A stretch of DNA of 64,000 nucleotides from an uncultured Fretibacterium sp. GTDB taxonomy: Bacteria > Synergistota > Synergistia > Synergistales > Aminobacteriaceae. Where the stretch lies: positions 9,435 to 73,434 of the forward strand of contig CALEPX010000087.1 in assembly GCA_937911045.1 (NCBI GenBank), given 5' to 3'. The stretch's first letter is position 1. The number at the start of each line of letters is the position of its first letter. The notes below the pieces were generated by a model. The model was not told the DNA's origin. It ran no database searches and was given only the letters and a program-made list of their open reading frames with translations. Shown here piece by piece: positions 46,987-55,042 of the stretch. The position numbers and the translations under genes are program-made.

Positions 46987-48069
46987 TTAACGCAAAATCT
47001 CCCGAATAATTTCCATCGCATGCAAAACTCTCGTCTCATCAGCCTGACTGCCCATGTGTCCGATCCTGAAAACTTTTCCAGATAGCGCGCCATAATTTCC
47101 GCCAACTACAACACCGCGACTTCTCAACGCAAGATCAAATTCTCGCCACGCCCATTTATCCGGAACATAGAACGCCGTAACTGTCGGTGAACTTGTCAAT
47201 TCGTTTTTCGGGAATAATTTCAGTCCAAGCTCTTTTCCCAAATCACGGCAAATTTTCGCAACTTTCGCGTGACGTTCCCAGGATTTTTCAAGCCCCTCGT
47301 TAAGTATCAAGTTCAGCGCGTAATTCAAAGCCTGCAAAGCGTGCCAGTCGTGTGTATACGGCGTGAATTTTTTCTCCGGAATATTTTTCCACGGCAAGTA
47401 TGCTTCATAGCCCGAGTAATTCACCTGTTCGATAACTTCCCAAGCTCTGTGCGAAATCGACGAGATCGAAACTGACGACGGCATCGACAAAACTTTCTGA
47501 CTTCCGAGCAGCCCAATGTCAATCAAGCAATCGTCAACGCTCAAATCCACACCGCCAGCACTCGACACGAAATCTACAACAAATAGCGCGTCAAATTCTC
47601 TCGCAATCCTGCCAATCTCGCGCAAACACGGCGTAACAGTTCCACTCGGGGTCTCGCAATGCACACACGTTATAACTTTCGGTCTGAAACTTTTCACGGA
47701 ATCATAAACTCTCTGAGAATCCGGCACGTCATCGTAATCGAAACTCACAAGCTCCGTATCAAATCCCAAAGCTCGTCCCATGTCAGCGAATCCCTCGCCG
47801 AATATTCCAGATGATACACACAGCAATTTCTCGCCCGTTCTGAGCGTACATTTCAGAGCCGCCCACAAAATCGACATCGCTTCACCCGAAGTTATGATTA
47901 TGTCATTATGAGTCCGCAGAAATAATTTCGCCAAACTTTGATCCAATGCGTACAGCTCGAAAAATTCGTCCTCAAGATCTGAGCTGGCGTAATTTTCCAG
48001 CCAAGCCTCGCGAATCTTCAACGGAACTTCTACAGGTCCGGGAACAAGTCCAATCTCGTAACTTCGCAT
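46987..48069 (-). CDS. Class V aminotransferase (serine-pyruvate/alanine-glyoxylate type)
   Basis: A PLP-dependent transaminase of 360 residues. The N-terminal GLVPGPVEVP, TSGEAMSILWAAL and FVVDFVSSAGGVDL with LLGSQKVLS (the PLP lysine) match the serine-pyruvate/alanine-glyoxylate group. It may transfer amino groups between serine or alanine and glyoxylate or pyruvate; 2-aminoethylphosphonate or hydroxypyruvate substrates cannot be excluded. It starts one base after a small exported-protein gene and ends adjacent to mutL. No phosphonate genes are nearby. Confidence 0.88.
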   Translation of the reverse strand: MRSYEIGLVPGPVEVPLKIREAWLENYASSDLEDEFFELYALDQSLAKLFLRTHNDIIITSGEAMSILWAALKCTLRTGEKLLCVSSGIFGEGFADMGRALGFDTELVSFDYDDVPDSQRVYDSVKSFRPKVITCVHCETPSGTVTPCLREIGRIAREFDALFVVDFVSSAGGVDLSVDDCLIDIGLLGSQKVLSMPSSVSISSISHRAWEVIEQVNYSGYEAYLPWKNIPEKKFTPYTHDWHALQALNYALNLILNEGLEKSWERHAKVAKICRDLGKELGLKLFPKNELTSSPTVTAFYVPDKWAWREFDLALRSRGVVVGGNYGALSGKVFRIGHMGSQADETRVLHAMEIIREILR

Positions 48070-48070
48070 A

Positions 48071-48535
48071 TTACTTCAGAATTTCCCGTGCAATTTTCAC
48101 AAGTTCGCTGCGATTTAACGAGTAACTTTCAAGCGTGAGTGTTCTGTTTTTCCCGAGCGAGATCGCCAACGTATCCGGCAAAATCTCGTGCTTCTCAAAA
48201 ATCGCGTCACAATTCCTAACCCGCAGAATTTCGTAACCGGTTTGGGATTTCATGAGCGTATTCGAGTTATCTTGCGGAATTTCTCTGGGTACTCGCAAAT
48301 CTCCGAAACCAACGCCCTCCGTCAAAATCACCGTCAAATTTCCAACGGGTTTTCTGCGCGAATATTTCCTGTAAATCATGCGTCCTAAGTCTTCAGAATT
48401 TGCGTCAGGAATCAACGGCGTAACAACTTCACTGACCAATTTCCAATCGCCGATTCGATTCGCAAGTTCGAGAGCATCGGATTTACTCGCAAAAATCACA
48501 CATACTAACGCAATCACAACTAATATTCTCTTCAT
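48071..48535 (-). CDS. Exported hypothetical protein
   Basis: A 154-residue protein with a signal peptide (residues 1-22, ending SDALE). The mature part has no family I recognise; it includes RMIYRKYSRRKPVGNLTVIL and ends with a short helix LVKIAREIL. ATG 48535 follows AAGGAG nine bases upstream; the ORF could start six codons earlier but without a good ribosome-binding site. It follows the DUF4416 gene by 14 bases and precedes the aminotransferase by one, so all are likely co-transcribed. Function unknown. Confidence 0.6.
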   Translation of the reverse strand: MKRILVVIALVCVIFASKSDALELANRIGDWKLVSEVVTPLIPDANSEDLGRMIYRKYSRRKPVGNLTVILTEGVGFGDLRVPREIPQDNSNTLMKSQTGYEILRVRNCDAIFEKHEILPDTLAISLGKNRTLTLESYSLNRSELVKIAREILK

Positions 48536-48549
48536 ATACAAAAACTCCT

Positions 48550-49077
48550 TCACAAATTTTCGGCGCGAATTTCACGTAACCAGATCTTTCGCACCTGAGT
48601 CAAGAAATTATCATACACTCCGCTTCTGAAATCCGGAAATGTGTAGTCAAAACTCGCCCAATTCTTGAACCTGTAGCGCATTGTGACTTCGGCGTAAATT
48701 CCATCTCGCAGCCAAATTCTGTGAGCATGATCTTTCGTTGATGCCAAAATCAATCTCGCACCGTCGATATAACCCGGGTCAATATTCACGGCTCTGATTG
48801 GCTGACGGCTTTGTGATTCGATATTAATCGCTTCGTGTTTCCATTCGACCAAACCAGTCGCATCGACAAGCCCGGGAAAACACAGAAATATTCGCGTCAA
48901 ATGTTCTGAAATATCCCGATAATAATTCGTGCGATCAAATGCAACCGGATCACTGACAATCTCAGGTTCTCCCCAAATCTCAGAGAGTTTGTGAATGCTC
49001 CAGTCGCGAAAATCCTCGTCCGGATACAAAATCCCTGTAATTCGCTTCACCAACGGAAATTTATTTTTCATGAGCAA
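48550..49077 (-). CDS. DUF4416 family protein
   Basis: A 175-residue cytoplasmic protein matching DUF4416: VKRITGILYPDEDF at the start, FDRTNYYRDISEHL, then VNIDPGYIDGARLILASTKDHAHRIWLRDGIYAEVT and the terminal TFPDFRSGVY. The family occurs in thermophiles, deltaproteobacteria, Thermotogae and Synergistota, with no assigned function. Two starts are close: TTG 49077, six bases from GGAGG, and ATG 49071, twelve bases away; I favour TTG. Divergent from the deacetylase gene. Confidence 0.85.
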   Translation of the reverse strand: MLMKNKFPLVKRITGILYPDEDFRDWSIHKLSEIWGEPEIVSDPVAFDRTNYYRDISEHLTRIFLCFPGLVDATGLVEWKHEAINIESQSRQPIRAVNIDPGYIDGARLILASTKDHAHRIWLRDGIYAEVTMRYRFKNWASFDYTFPDFRSGVYDNFLTQVRKIWLREIRAENL

Positions 49078-49108
49078 ATTTTTCCTCCAAAAATTCTTGC
49101 GTGAATAT

Positions 49109-49114
49109 TATAAT
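49109..49114 (+). promoter_or_regulatory. -10 element upstream of a probable leaderless deacetylase start
   Basis: TATAAT at 49109-49114 lies eight bases before the ATG at 49123. No ribosome-binding site fits between, so a leaderless transcript is likely. Confidence 0.4.
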
Positions 49115-49122
49115 TCTTGATT

Positions 49123-50088
49123 ATGAAAAAATTACACGTGTTATTAGCATTAACGATTATATTTTGCACCACACAGGCATTCGCAAATAACTGGGAAATT
49201 CGCTCAATCGATCTCAAACGCGCAATCCCGAACGACACAACTCCTCCTGAACGTCTCGAACCCGTAACAAAACTTGCTGTGTTAAATTCAAACGAGGGAA
49301 TAATTCGGCGTGTGAAACTTTATGACCCCGAATTAAAACTCGCGGCTCTGACGTTTGACATGTGCGAACTTGAGACAATCACAACCGGCTGCGACATGAA
49401 AATTCTGGCATTCCTGCGCGAAAATAATATTCCTGCGACGTTATTCATGGGCGGCAAATGGATGCGGACTCACTCACAGCGTGTGAAGGAAATCATGGCG
49501 AGTGAAATTTTCGAGATTGCGAATCACAACTGGTCACACGGAAATTGCGCATTATTATCCGAACAGAATCTCAAGAACCAGATTTTGTGGACTCAGGCTC
49601 AATTCGAGATTTTGCGTGAAGAATTGCTGCGTGAAAATCCAGATTTGAATCCGGATTCAGTTCAGAGAATCCCAGAGTTATTCAGACTGCCGTACGGACG
49701 AAACTCCGAGAAATCTCTGCGAATCATTGCGGATTTGGGTTTGCGAATCATTCAGTGGGACGTTGCTGCTGAGAATGGCGACAACTCGAAAATTTCCCGC
49801 GCGAAAAAATCAGCCAAGCTCGTTGCATCAATGACGCGTCCGGGAAGCATCTTGTTATTTCACGCGAATCTTGTTCCAAAAGGCAGCGATGTTCTGTTGC
49901 GTGAAGTTGTGCGTGAACTCGAAGCCAGAAATTACGCATTCGTAACTGTGAGCGAATTGCTGGAATCCGGAATCCCTGAGACAACCCGTAACGGATATTT
50001 CACGAACCCCGGCGACAATCTCGCGCTCGATAAAAAATTCGGGATCGATGGCACTGGCAGGCGCGCAAAACCCAAACGCAAGAAATAA
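49123..50088 (+). CDS. Exported polysaccharide deacetylase family protein (NodB-like)
   Basis: A 321-residue protein with a signal peptide (to about residue 21) and a NodB-type domain. The zinc histidines are in NHNWSHGN near residue 140 and the arginine block is FRLPYGRN near 187. The first motif, usually TFDDG, reads TFDMCE, so the second Asp ligand is replaced and the metal site may be altered or complemented by the nearby Glu. The C-terminus is basic. It probably removes acetyl groups from cell-wall or surface glycan. Convergent with the next gene, three bases apart. Confidence 0.85.
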   Translation: MKKLHVLLALTIIFCTTQAFANNWEIRSIDLKRAIPNDTTPPERLEPVTKLAVLNSNEGIIRRVKLYDPELKLAALTFDMCELETITTGCDMKILAFLRENNIPATLFMGGKWMRTHSQRVKEIMASEIFEIANHNWSHGNCALLSEQNLKNQILWTQAQFEILREELLRENPDLNPDSVQRIPELFRLPYGRNSEKSLRIIADLGLRIIQWDVAAENGDNSKISRAKKSAKLVASMTRPGSILLFHANLVPKGSDVLLREVVRELEARNYAFVTVSELLESGIPETTRNGYFTNPGDNLALDKKFGIDGTGRRAKPKRKK

Positions 50089-50091
50089 TTC

Positions 50092-50640
50092 CTAGTTCCA
50101 TTTGTCCGACTTGTAAATAATCTGGATTGGTCTGTCGCTGAAATTATTCCCGATGATTCGTTTGCCTGCGACTTCCGGATTGAACGTTAGCGTGATAGTC
50201 GTGTATTTATCCGGAGTCCAGACGTTTTGCATAATCAGCTTTTTATCCGAACGAGGATTTTTCATGGCAGTCTCGTGTCCCGAACCGAATTGTGAGTTAT
50301 AAGCTCTCTGCAGCGCAAGATAGAAATTTTTGTCGGTGTTTGCATTACCGGAACTTTGAATATACGCAGCTTTGGTCTTGAGAATTTTTTTCTTGTAGAA
50401 CCCGAACACGAATCGCGCCGGGAATCCCTCGAAAAATCCTTCCATTGTGAGAGTGTCTTGTCTTGGTGTGAGAATTTTCGCGCCGCTGTTTTCCATGCGT
50501 TTCTGAGTTCGAGCGTATGTGTGACCGAACGGCAGCGACATGAACGCATCAGCACTGTTCGACAACGCAAAAGCTTCACATGCAAAACCCGCAAAAATCA
50601 TCGCACAAATCGCAACTGGCAAAATTATTTTCCTGAACAT
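50092..50640 (-). CDS. Exported hypothetical protein
   Basis: A 182-residue protein with a signal peptide (residues 1-25, CEAFALSN). The mature part has FMSLPFGHTYARTQKRM and a glycan- or protein-binding-like beta region (FEGFPARFVFGFYKKKIL, TITLTFNPEVAGKR). The pattern resembles small periplasmic proteins found in Synergistota and Selenomonads, but I cannot assign a family. Start ATG 50640 is directly preceded by a moderate AAGGAG. Function unknown. Confidence 0.6.
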   Translation of the reverse strand: MFRKIILPVAICAMIFAGFACEAFALSNSADAFMSLPFGHTYARTQKRMENSGAKILTPRQDTLTMEGFFEGFPARFVFGFYKKKILKTKAAYIQSSGNANTDKNFYLALQRAYNSQFGSGHETAMKNPRSDKKLIMQNVWTPDKYTTITLTFNPEVAGKRIIGNNFSDRPIQIIYKSDKWN

Positions 50641-50692
50641 GTCTAAAAACTCCTTTGTGAGATTTACATGATAATAGCAAATTTTGAATCAC

Positions 50693-50701
50693 TGGTATAA
50701 T
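50693..50701 (+). promoter_or_regulatory. Extended -10 promoter of cbiK
   Basis: TGG-TATAAT at 50693-50701 is an extended -10, 44 bases before the cbiK start. Confidence 0.45.
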
Positions 50702-50744
50702 TCACACGAATAATTTTCCAAATTTTCCAAGGAGGAATTTTCGC

Positions 50745-50994
50745 ATGAACAAACTTTTTCTGAGTGTGGCGTTATTAGCACTCGTAATTTTCCCGAAGCC
50801 GTTCGTGGCACAAGCTGCGGATCCCAAAGACAAGTCCGCGATTCTGGTCGTTTCATTCGGGACATCAATGCCGGAAGCTCGCAAAGCAATCGACAATCTC
50901 GTAACTGCTGCGAAAAATAATTTCCCGGATTTCGAGACGAGATTAGCGTTTTCGTCCAACATAATTCGCCGCAAGATCGCCCGTGAAAATCAGG
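50745..50994 (+). pseudogene. cbiK: Sirohydrochlorin cobaltochelatase CbiK, 5' part only
   Basis: The first 80 or so residues of an exported CbiK/anaerobic cobaltochelatase, which inserts Co(II) into sirohydrochlorin for cobalamin. A signal peptide (to about residue 25) precedes the family block AILVVSFGTSMPEARKAIDNL and ETRLAFSSNIIRRKIAREN. ATG 50745 follows AAGGAGG. After about 50,990 the frame runs into the antisense strand of the molybdopterin-binding gene, with no cobaltochelatase sequence, so the gene is cut off. The truncation looks like an assembly join, not a natural mutation. Confidence 0.8.
50978..50994. other. Junction between two genomes
   Basis: The 17-base word cgcccgtgaaaatcagg fits both the cbiK coding sequence on the plus strand (AREN) and the MoeA-like gene on the minus strand (FLIFTG). 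Left of it, genes are AT-rich and Synergistota-like; right of it they are GC-richer and Clostridia-like. Both genes lose conserved cores here. Confidence 0.8.
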
Positions 50995-51686
50995 AAATCG
51001 GCGCCCTGCTCCAGAAACGCCTGCGCTGCGGAAACAATCATGTTCAGATCGTCATCACAAATGGTAACCCCGAGAATTTCAGACGGGTAGTGCTGCATCT
51101 TCGCCCGTACCACCGGCTCAAACTTGTCCTTGATTCGGCCGGAATAGACCTCAGAGCCGGTAATGACCACCCCGATTTTCCTGTGCTGATAGGGTTTGAG
51201 CTCCAGAAGCTTTCTCTCTTTGCAAAGCGCTTCCGCACGGAGGATCTGCTCCTCCTTCGTCACGAGCGGGACGATACGCATGGAAGCCAGCCTTGCCCCG
51301 GCTTCCACCGGATAATGATCACGCAGGGTGCAGATGGTAATATCCCCGATGGAGTTGATCTCCTGTAAAAGCTCCGTATCCACACGGAGCATCCCTCGCC
51401 TGTCAGCAAAGAGAAGAACCTTCCCTTCCGAGGGGCCGGTATAATGCGCCCCTTCCACAGGCGCCATGGCTGCCATACGCAGAGCTGCTTCTTCTTCATG
51501 GATTTCGCCGGCATTTTCTTCCCACACGAAAACAGTGCGTTTGCCGATATCGAGCAGCCTGGGGATATCTTCTTCCGTAATGATATGGCCGCGCCTGAAA
51601 GCGGCACCTTTAAAACCGTCCCGCATGGCGGTGATGTCATGGCAGAGCTCCATACCGACGGCTGATTCAACAGGTATTTTCTTCAT
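50978..51686 (-). CDS. MoeA/CinA-like molybdopterin-binding protein, 3' truncated
   Basis: About 236 residues of a protein with a MoCF_biosynth-type domain. It opens KIPVESAVGMELCHDITAM, as in molybdopterin-binding proteins clustered with molybdate transporters, and proceeds to ADFLIFTG, where the family continues with GGMSVDPDD. That motif is missing because the gene breaks at the junction; the following ORF residues come from antisense cbiK. It lies 21 bases after modC and is likely co-transcribed. Presumed role: molybdenum insertion into, or handling of, molybdopterin. Confidence 0.82.
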
Positions 51687-51707
51687 CTCGATCTTCTCCC
51701 TCTTTTT

Positions 51708-52451
51708 TCAGGATTCTTTCGGAACCAGAATCACATTCTGCGGAATGGAATCTGTGGTGATTATAACAGAATTGCTCTTCAAAAGCCACTCTTCTTTTGA
51801 GAGAATTTCTTCGGCTGCTCCGTCATGAACCATGGCAATACGATCACAAAGGCGATAGGCCTCTCCCCTGTCATGGGAGACAAGAACGGTCGTCTTGCCG
51901 AAACGCCGGATCACCTCTCTCACCTCTTTTTCCATGCGGAATTTCAGCTCGCTGTCAAGCGCGGAAAACGGTTCATCCAGCATCAGAATCTGCGGTTCGG
52001 AAACGAGGATCCGCGCAAGCGCTGTACGCTGCTGCTGCCCGCCGGAGAGCTGCCCGGGATAGTGAGAAGCAAGTGAGGATAGCCCGAAGCTCTCCATAAT
52101 CGCGTCAACCCTGTCGTTCCGCTCCTTTTCACTCTGTTTATCCCGCAGGGTTCCGGCACGAATATTCTGATAAACCGTCATATTGGGAAAAAGGGCATAG
52201 TTCTGAAACATCAGCCCGGTGCGGCGCTGCTGCGGCGACAGGTTGATGTGCTTTTCCGAGTCAAACAGTGTGACGCCGTTGAGAACGATGCTGCCTCTGT
52301 CCGGCTTCTCAATGCCGGCAATACACTTGAGCGTGAGACTCTTCCCACAGCCCGAATTCCCGCACAAGCCGAGGACCTCGTCCCCCGCGTTCAGTTGAAT
52401 CCGAAGCCTGAAATCTCCAAGCTTCTTCTCGATATCCATGATCAGTGCCAT
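51708..52451 (-). CDS. modC: Molybdate ABC transporter ATPase ModC (short, no TOBE domain)
   Basis: Powers molybdate import. Walker A GNSGCGKS, signature LSGGQQQR, Walker B MLDEPFSALD and switch histidine LVSHDR are all present. At 247 residues it lacks the C-terminal TOBE/Mop regulatory domain of classical ModC (about 350 residues). A separate molbindin gene (54,228) could supply that molybdate-binding function. The start is ATG 52451, overlapping region of the modB stop (two bases apart). Confidence 0.92.
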   Translation of the reverse strand: MALIMDIEKKLGDFRLRIQLNAGDEVLGLCGNSGCGKSLTLKCIAGIEKPDRGSIVLNGVTLFDSEKHINLSPQQRRTGLMFQNYALFPNMTVYQNIRAGTLRDKQSEKERNDRVDAIMESFGLSSLASHYPGQLSGGQQQRTALARILVSEPQILMLDEPFSALDSELKFRMEKEVREVIRRFGKTTVLVSHDRGEAYRLCDRIAMVHDGAAEEILSKEEWLLKSNSVIITTDSIPQNVILVPKES

Positions 52452-52452
52452 C

Positions 52453-53130
52453 TCATGCCGCCCCCTTCCGCTGCTTTCCTTCCTTCTTCTCCAACATATT
52501 CACTGCAAGAAGAACCACGAAGGAAATGGCCATGTTTACCATTACCCAGCGAAAGGCCATGGAATCATCGTTGGTGCGCCAGAGCTGGTAAACCGTGGTA
52601 GAGATCGTGGCCGTTCGGCCGGGTGTATAGCCGGCAATCATGCTAGTGGCACCGTATTCCCCCAACGCTCTCGCAAAAGCAAGCACCGTGCCGGCCATGA
52701 TGCCCTGCTTGCAGTAAGGCATTCGAATGCGCCAGAAAATATAGGTGTTGGAAAGGCCGATGGACTGCGCAGAATAGGCAAGCGTTTTATCAAAGGCCTC
52801 AAAAGCTCCTCGGGCTGTGCGATACATCAGGGGGAAGATCACAACCGTGGTAGCAAAAATTGCCGACCACCACGTCATCGTCAGCTTGATGCCAAACATA
52901 GCAAGGAACCACTTCCCCACCACACGTTTCGGTCCGAGAACACGCAAAAGCAGATAGCCCACCACAGTTGGCGGCAAGACAAGCGGCAGCGTAAGGATCA
53001 CATCGAGTACCCCTTTCAACACTCTCGGCGCTTTCGCAATATAATAAGCGGCAAAAATCCCCAGAAAAAAGATGATAAATGTGCTGATCAGAGCAATTCT
53101 CAGGGAGTTGTACAGAGGGAAAAGATCCAA
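52453..53130 (-). CDS. modB: Molybdate ABC transporter permease ModB
   Basis: Inner-membrane permease with about five spans. The EAA-type loop is near LARALGEYGATSMIAG, characteristic of the molybdate/sulfate permease family, and LTLPLVLPPTVVGYLLL opens it. At 225 residues it is of usual length. A terminator-like hairpin lies between modA and modB, so modB-modC expression may be lower than modA. Start ATG 53130. Confidence 0.93.
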   Translation of the reverse strand: MDLFPLYNSLRIALISTFIIFFLGIFAAYYIAKAPRVLKGVLDVILTLPLVLPPTVVGYLLLRVLGPKRVVGKWFLAMFGIKLTMTWWSAIFATTVVIFPLMYRTARGAFEAFDKTLAYSAQSIGLSNTYIFWRIRMPYCKQGIMAGTVLAFARALGEYGATSMIAGYTPGRTATISTTVYQLWRTNDDSMAFRWVMVNMAISFVVLLAVNMLEKKEGKQRKGAA

Positions 53131-53147
53131 AAAATCACATCCTTATC

Positions 53148-53175
53148 AAAAAACAGGCGGACCCGAGGGTCCGCC
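53148..53175 (-). terminator. Terminator between modA and modB
   Basis: A perfect nine-pair stem GGCGGACCC/GGGTCCGCC (loop three bases) on the minus strand, followed by six T. Incomplete termination would set a higher level for the binding protein than for the membrane parts. Confidence 0.82.
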
Positions 53176-53201
53176 TATGGATTATATACAGGAATACCAA
53201 T

Positions 53202-54023
53202 TCACGCAAGAGAAGAAAAACCGACGGCTTCGAACACGGCGGAAGCCTCTTCTCCCTGCAGATAAGCGAGGAATGCCTTGGCGGCATCTTCATTCTTTGT
53301 GACATTCAGCACGGCTGCCGGATAGATCACCTGGCCGCACATCTCAGCCGTTGCGGTGTCAACCACCGTGAGGCCGGCGGAAAAAGCATCCGTTCCGTAG
53401 ATAATGCCGCAGTCACCCGTGGCTTCGGAAACCTGCGTGGTAACTTCCTTCACGTTCGAGCCATAGGTGATCACACCCGCTTTTGCAAGGTCATCCTCAT
53501 TGAGCTCATAATAGGCAAGGATTTTCTGCGTGTACTGGCCGACAGGAACGTCGGAGTTGCCCATGGCAAGCATCACGGACCCGTCCTTCAGGCCGGCGAC
53601 CAGTTCATCGTAGGAATTGATATTTTTCGGGTTGCCTTCCGGAACGGCAAGTGCGACCTTATTCTCCAGCAGGTTGACGCGGGTGCCTTCGAGCACAAAG
53701 TCAAGCCTGTCGGGGTTGGCGGTTTCATCCTTACTGATGTCCAACTGGTTCATCTGCTTGGGAGCGGCGGAGATGAAGACATCACAGTCAGCGCCTTCCT
53801 GAATCTGTGTCTTTAAGGTTCCGGAAGAGTCAAAATTGTAAATGAGCGTCACATTGGGAGCAACTTCTTTGTAGAGGTCGGCAATCTGGTTGAGAGTTTC
53901 CGTCATGGAAGCGGCGGCGAAAACTATCAGCTCTACCGGCTCCTCCTTCTCTTCCGCAAAAGCGGCAGAGGCGAGAGCAAATGTCAGGCAGAGGGCGAGG
54001 ATCAGCGCAAGCAACTTTTTCAT
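53202..54023 (-). CDS. modA: Molybdate-binding protein ModA
   Basis: A secreted or lipid-anchored substrate-binding protein of 273 residues. The signal peptide (residues 1-23, ending ASAAFAEE) lacks a clear lipobox. The family block VFAAASMTETLNQIADLY is near residue 36 and VPVGQYTQKIL near 150, with GIIYGTDAFSAG later. ATG 54023 has AAGGAG six bases upstream. It heads the molybdate operon, behind a TTGCAA/TATACT promoter. Confidence 0.93.
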   Translation of the reverse strand: MKKLLALILALCLTFALASAAFAEEKEEPVELIVFAAASMTETLNQIADLYKEVAPNVTLIYNFDSSGTLKTQIQEGADCDVFISAAPKQMNQLDISKDETANPDRLDFVLEGTRVNLLENKVALAVPEGNPKNINSYDELVAGLKDGSVMLAMGNSDVPVGQYTQKILAYYELNEDDLAKAGVITYGSNVKEVTTQVSEATGDCGIIYGTDAFSAGLTVVDTATAEMCGQVIYPAAVLNVTKNEDAAKAFLAYLQGEEASAVFEAVGFSSLA

Positions 54024-54082
54024 ATGTGGTTCTCCTTCTTCTAATATCAATAATTTGCAATTTGCATTTTATTGTAACTCGA

Positions 54083-54111
54083 AGTATAGCATAGAACAAA
54101 CCGTGTTGCAA
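54083..54111 (-). promoter_or_regulatory. Promoter of the mod operon
   Basis: On the minus strand TTGCAA (complement 54106-54111) and TATACT (54083-54088) are spaced by exactly 17 bases, about 60 bases upstream of modA. I do not see a ModE-type operator. Confidence 0.6.
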
Positions 54112-54160
54112 GGAAAAACAATTGAAAAATTAAATAAGTAACAATTATGATCAGAATCTC

Positions 54161-54189
54161 TTGATTCCCTCAGCAGAATCCTCTATAAT
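54161..54189 (+). promoter_or_regulatory. Promoter of the molbindin gene
   Basis: TTGATT at 54161-54166 and TATAAT at 54184-54189 have a 17-base spacer, leaving a 38-base leader before the molbindin ATG. Confidence 0.65.
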
Positions 54190-54227
54190 AGCGAAGTACA
54201 GATAATAACAACTCAAGGAGGATTTTT

Positions 54228-54647
54228 ATGAAACTCAGTGCAAGAAACCAGTTCGCCGGAACGGTTGAAAAAATCAATGAAGGCGCAGTCAACGGCATCG
54301 TAACCATCAACGTCAACGGCACCCCTGTCAGCGCAACCATCTCCATGGCAGCCATCCGTGAGCTCGCTTTGGAACCCGGGAAGCCCGCCTACGCGGTGAT
54401 CAAAGCAACGGAAGTAATGGTCGGCAAAGGTGAGCACCTCCCGCTCAGCGCAAGAAACCAGTTCCCAGGCAAAGTCACCGGCATTGACAAAGGCGCTGTC
54501 AACTCCATTGTAAAAATCTCCGTGCTCGGCGGCAATACCATTTCTGCAACCATCTCCAATGCAGCGGTGGAAGAGCTCGCTCTCACCCTGGGAGACGATG
54601 CTCTGGCCGTGGTAAAGGCCACCTCCGTTATGGTCGGTATTGACTGA
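54228..54647 (+). CDS. Two-domain molbindin (Mop/TOBE) protein
   Basis: A 139-residue cytoplasmic molybdate-binding protein of two tandem Mop domains. Each repeats the pattern LSARNQF-G-V then GAVN-IV-I, SATIS and ALAVVKAT(S/E)VMVG, at residues 3-68 and 73-138. Such proteins store or buffer molybdate and can substitute for the TOBE domain missing from ModC here. AAGGAGG precedes the ATG. It is divergent from modA with its own promoter. Trimeric assembly, as in Sporomusa/Clostridium molbindin, is inferred from the family. Confidence 0.93.
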   Translation: MKLSARNQFAGTVEKINEGAVNGIVTINVNGTPVSATISMAAIRELALEPGKPAYAVIKATEVMVGKGEHLPLSARNQFPGKVTGIDKGAVNSIVKISVLGGNTISATISNAAVEELALTLGDDALAVVKATSVMVGID

Positions 54648-54671
54648 TTGCAGCCTCTCCCCGAAAAGAAA

Positions 54672-54705
54672 AAGAACCGGCTCTAATTCTTCCAGAGAGG
54701 TTCTT
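54672..54705. other. Hairpin after the molbindin gene
   Basis: AAGAACC-CTCT and AGAG-GGTTCTT pair into an interrupted stem with a nine-base loop. There is an A-rich stretch before it and no T run after it on the plus strand, so a terminator on the minus strand or a bidirectional one is possible. Confidence 0.45.
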
Positions 54706-54776
54706 GAACATGTGACTTATTGTTAAATTCTACAGTTTTGTTGTGGACTTCCATGCAGATATGTTGTAAAGTGAGG

Positions 54777-55010
54777 ATGCAACGGGCTTATACCATCCTT
54801 TCCGGCGGTCAGCAGGACGGTCTGGTAGTGGACGCTGTCAATCGCTTTGTTGGTGTCCTTGATGAACGAGACGTACCGTACATCTACCGCAAGGGAGACG
54901 GCAATCACGAACGGGATAATTGGGAGCGCCATTTAGACGACGCCTTCTCCTTCCTCGCAGGGATTGAGCCGGGAACGAAGAACCGCCTCGTGCTGGGTGA
55001 CTTCGGCTGA
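54777..55010 (+). pseudogene. C-terminal fragment of an esterase (alpha/beta hydrolase)
   Basis: About 78 residues reading like the C-terminus of a putative esterase (D family/S-formylglutathione hydrolase-like): SGGQQDGLVVDAVNRFVGVL holds the acid residue region and GDGNHERDNWERHL the catalytic histidine, then FSFLAGI. The catalytic serine part is absent and no start with a good ribosome-binding site is seen. It is likely a gene remnant. The remaining stretch 54,706-55,185 shows nothing else clear except the hairpin at 55,043. Confidence 0.5.
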
Positions 55011-55042
55011 TGCAGCGCACCGTTTAACATATTGAACTCAAA

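Noticed and set aside
50745..51368. A 207-residue fusion protein of CbiK and an unknown domain
   Set aside because: Residues after about 80 are the antisense translation of the molybdopterin-binding gene, so the fusion is a product of the junction.
52438..53265. A 275-codon ORF antisense to modB
   Set aside because: It is an antisense shadow of a clear ModB gene; the product is basic, low-quality sequence without a domain or ribosome-binding site.
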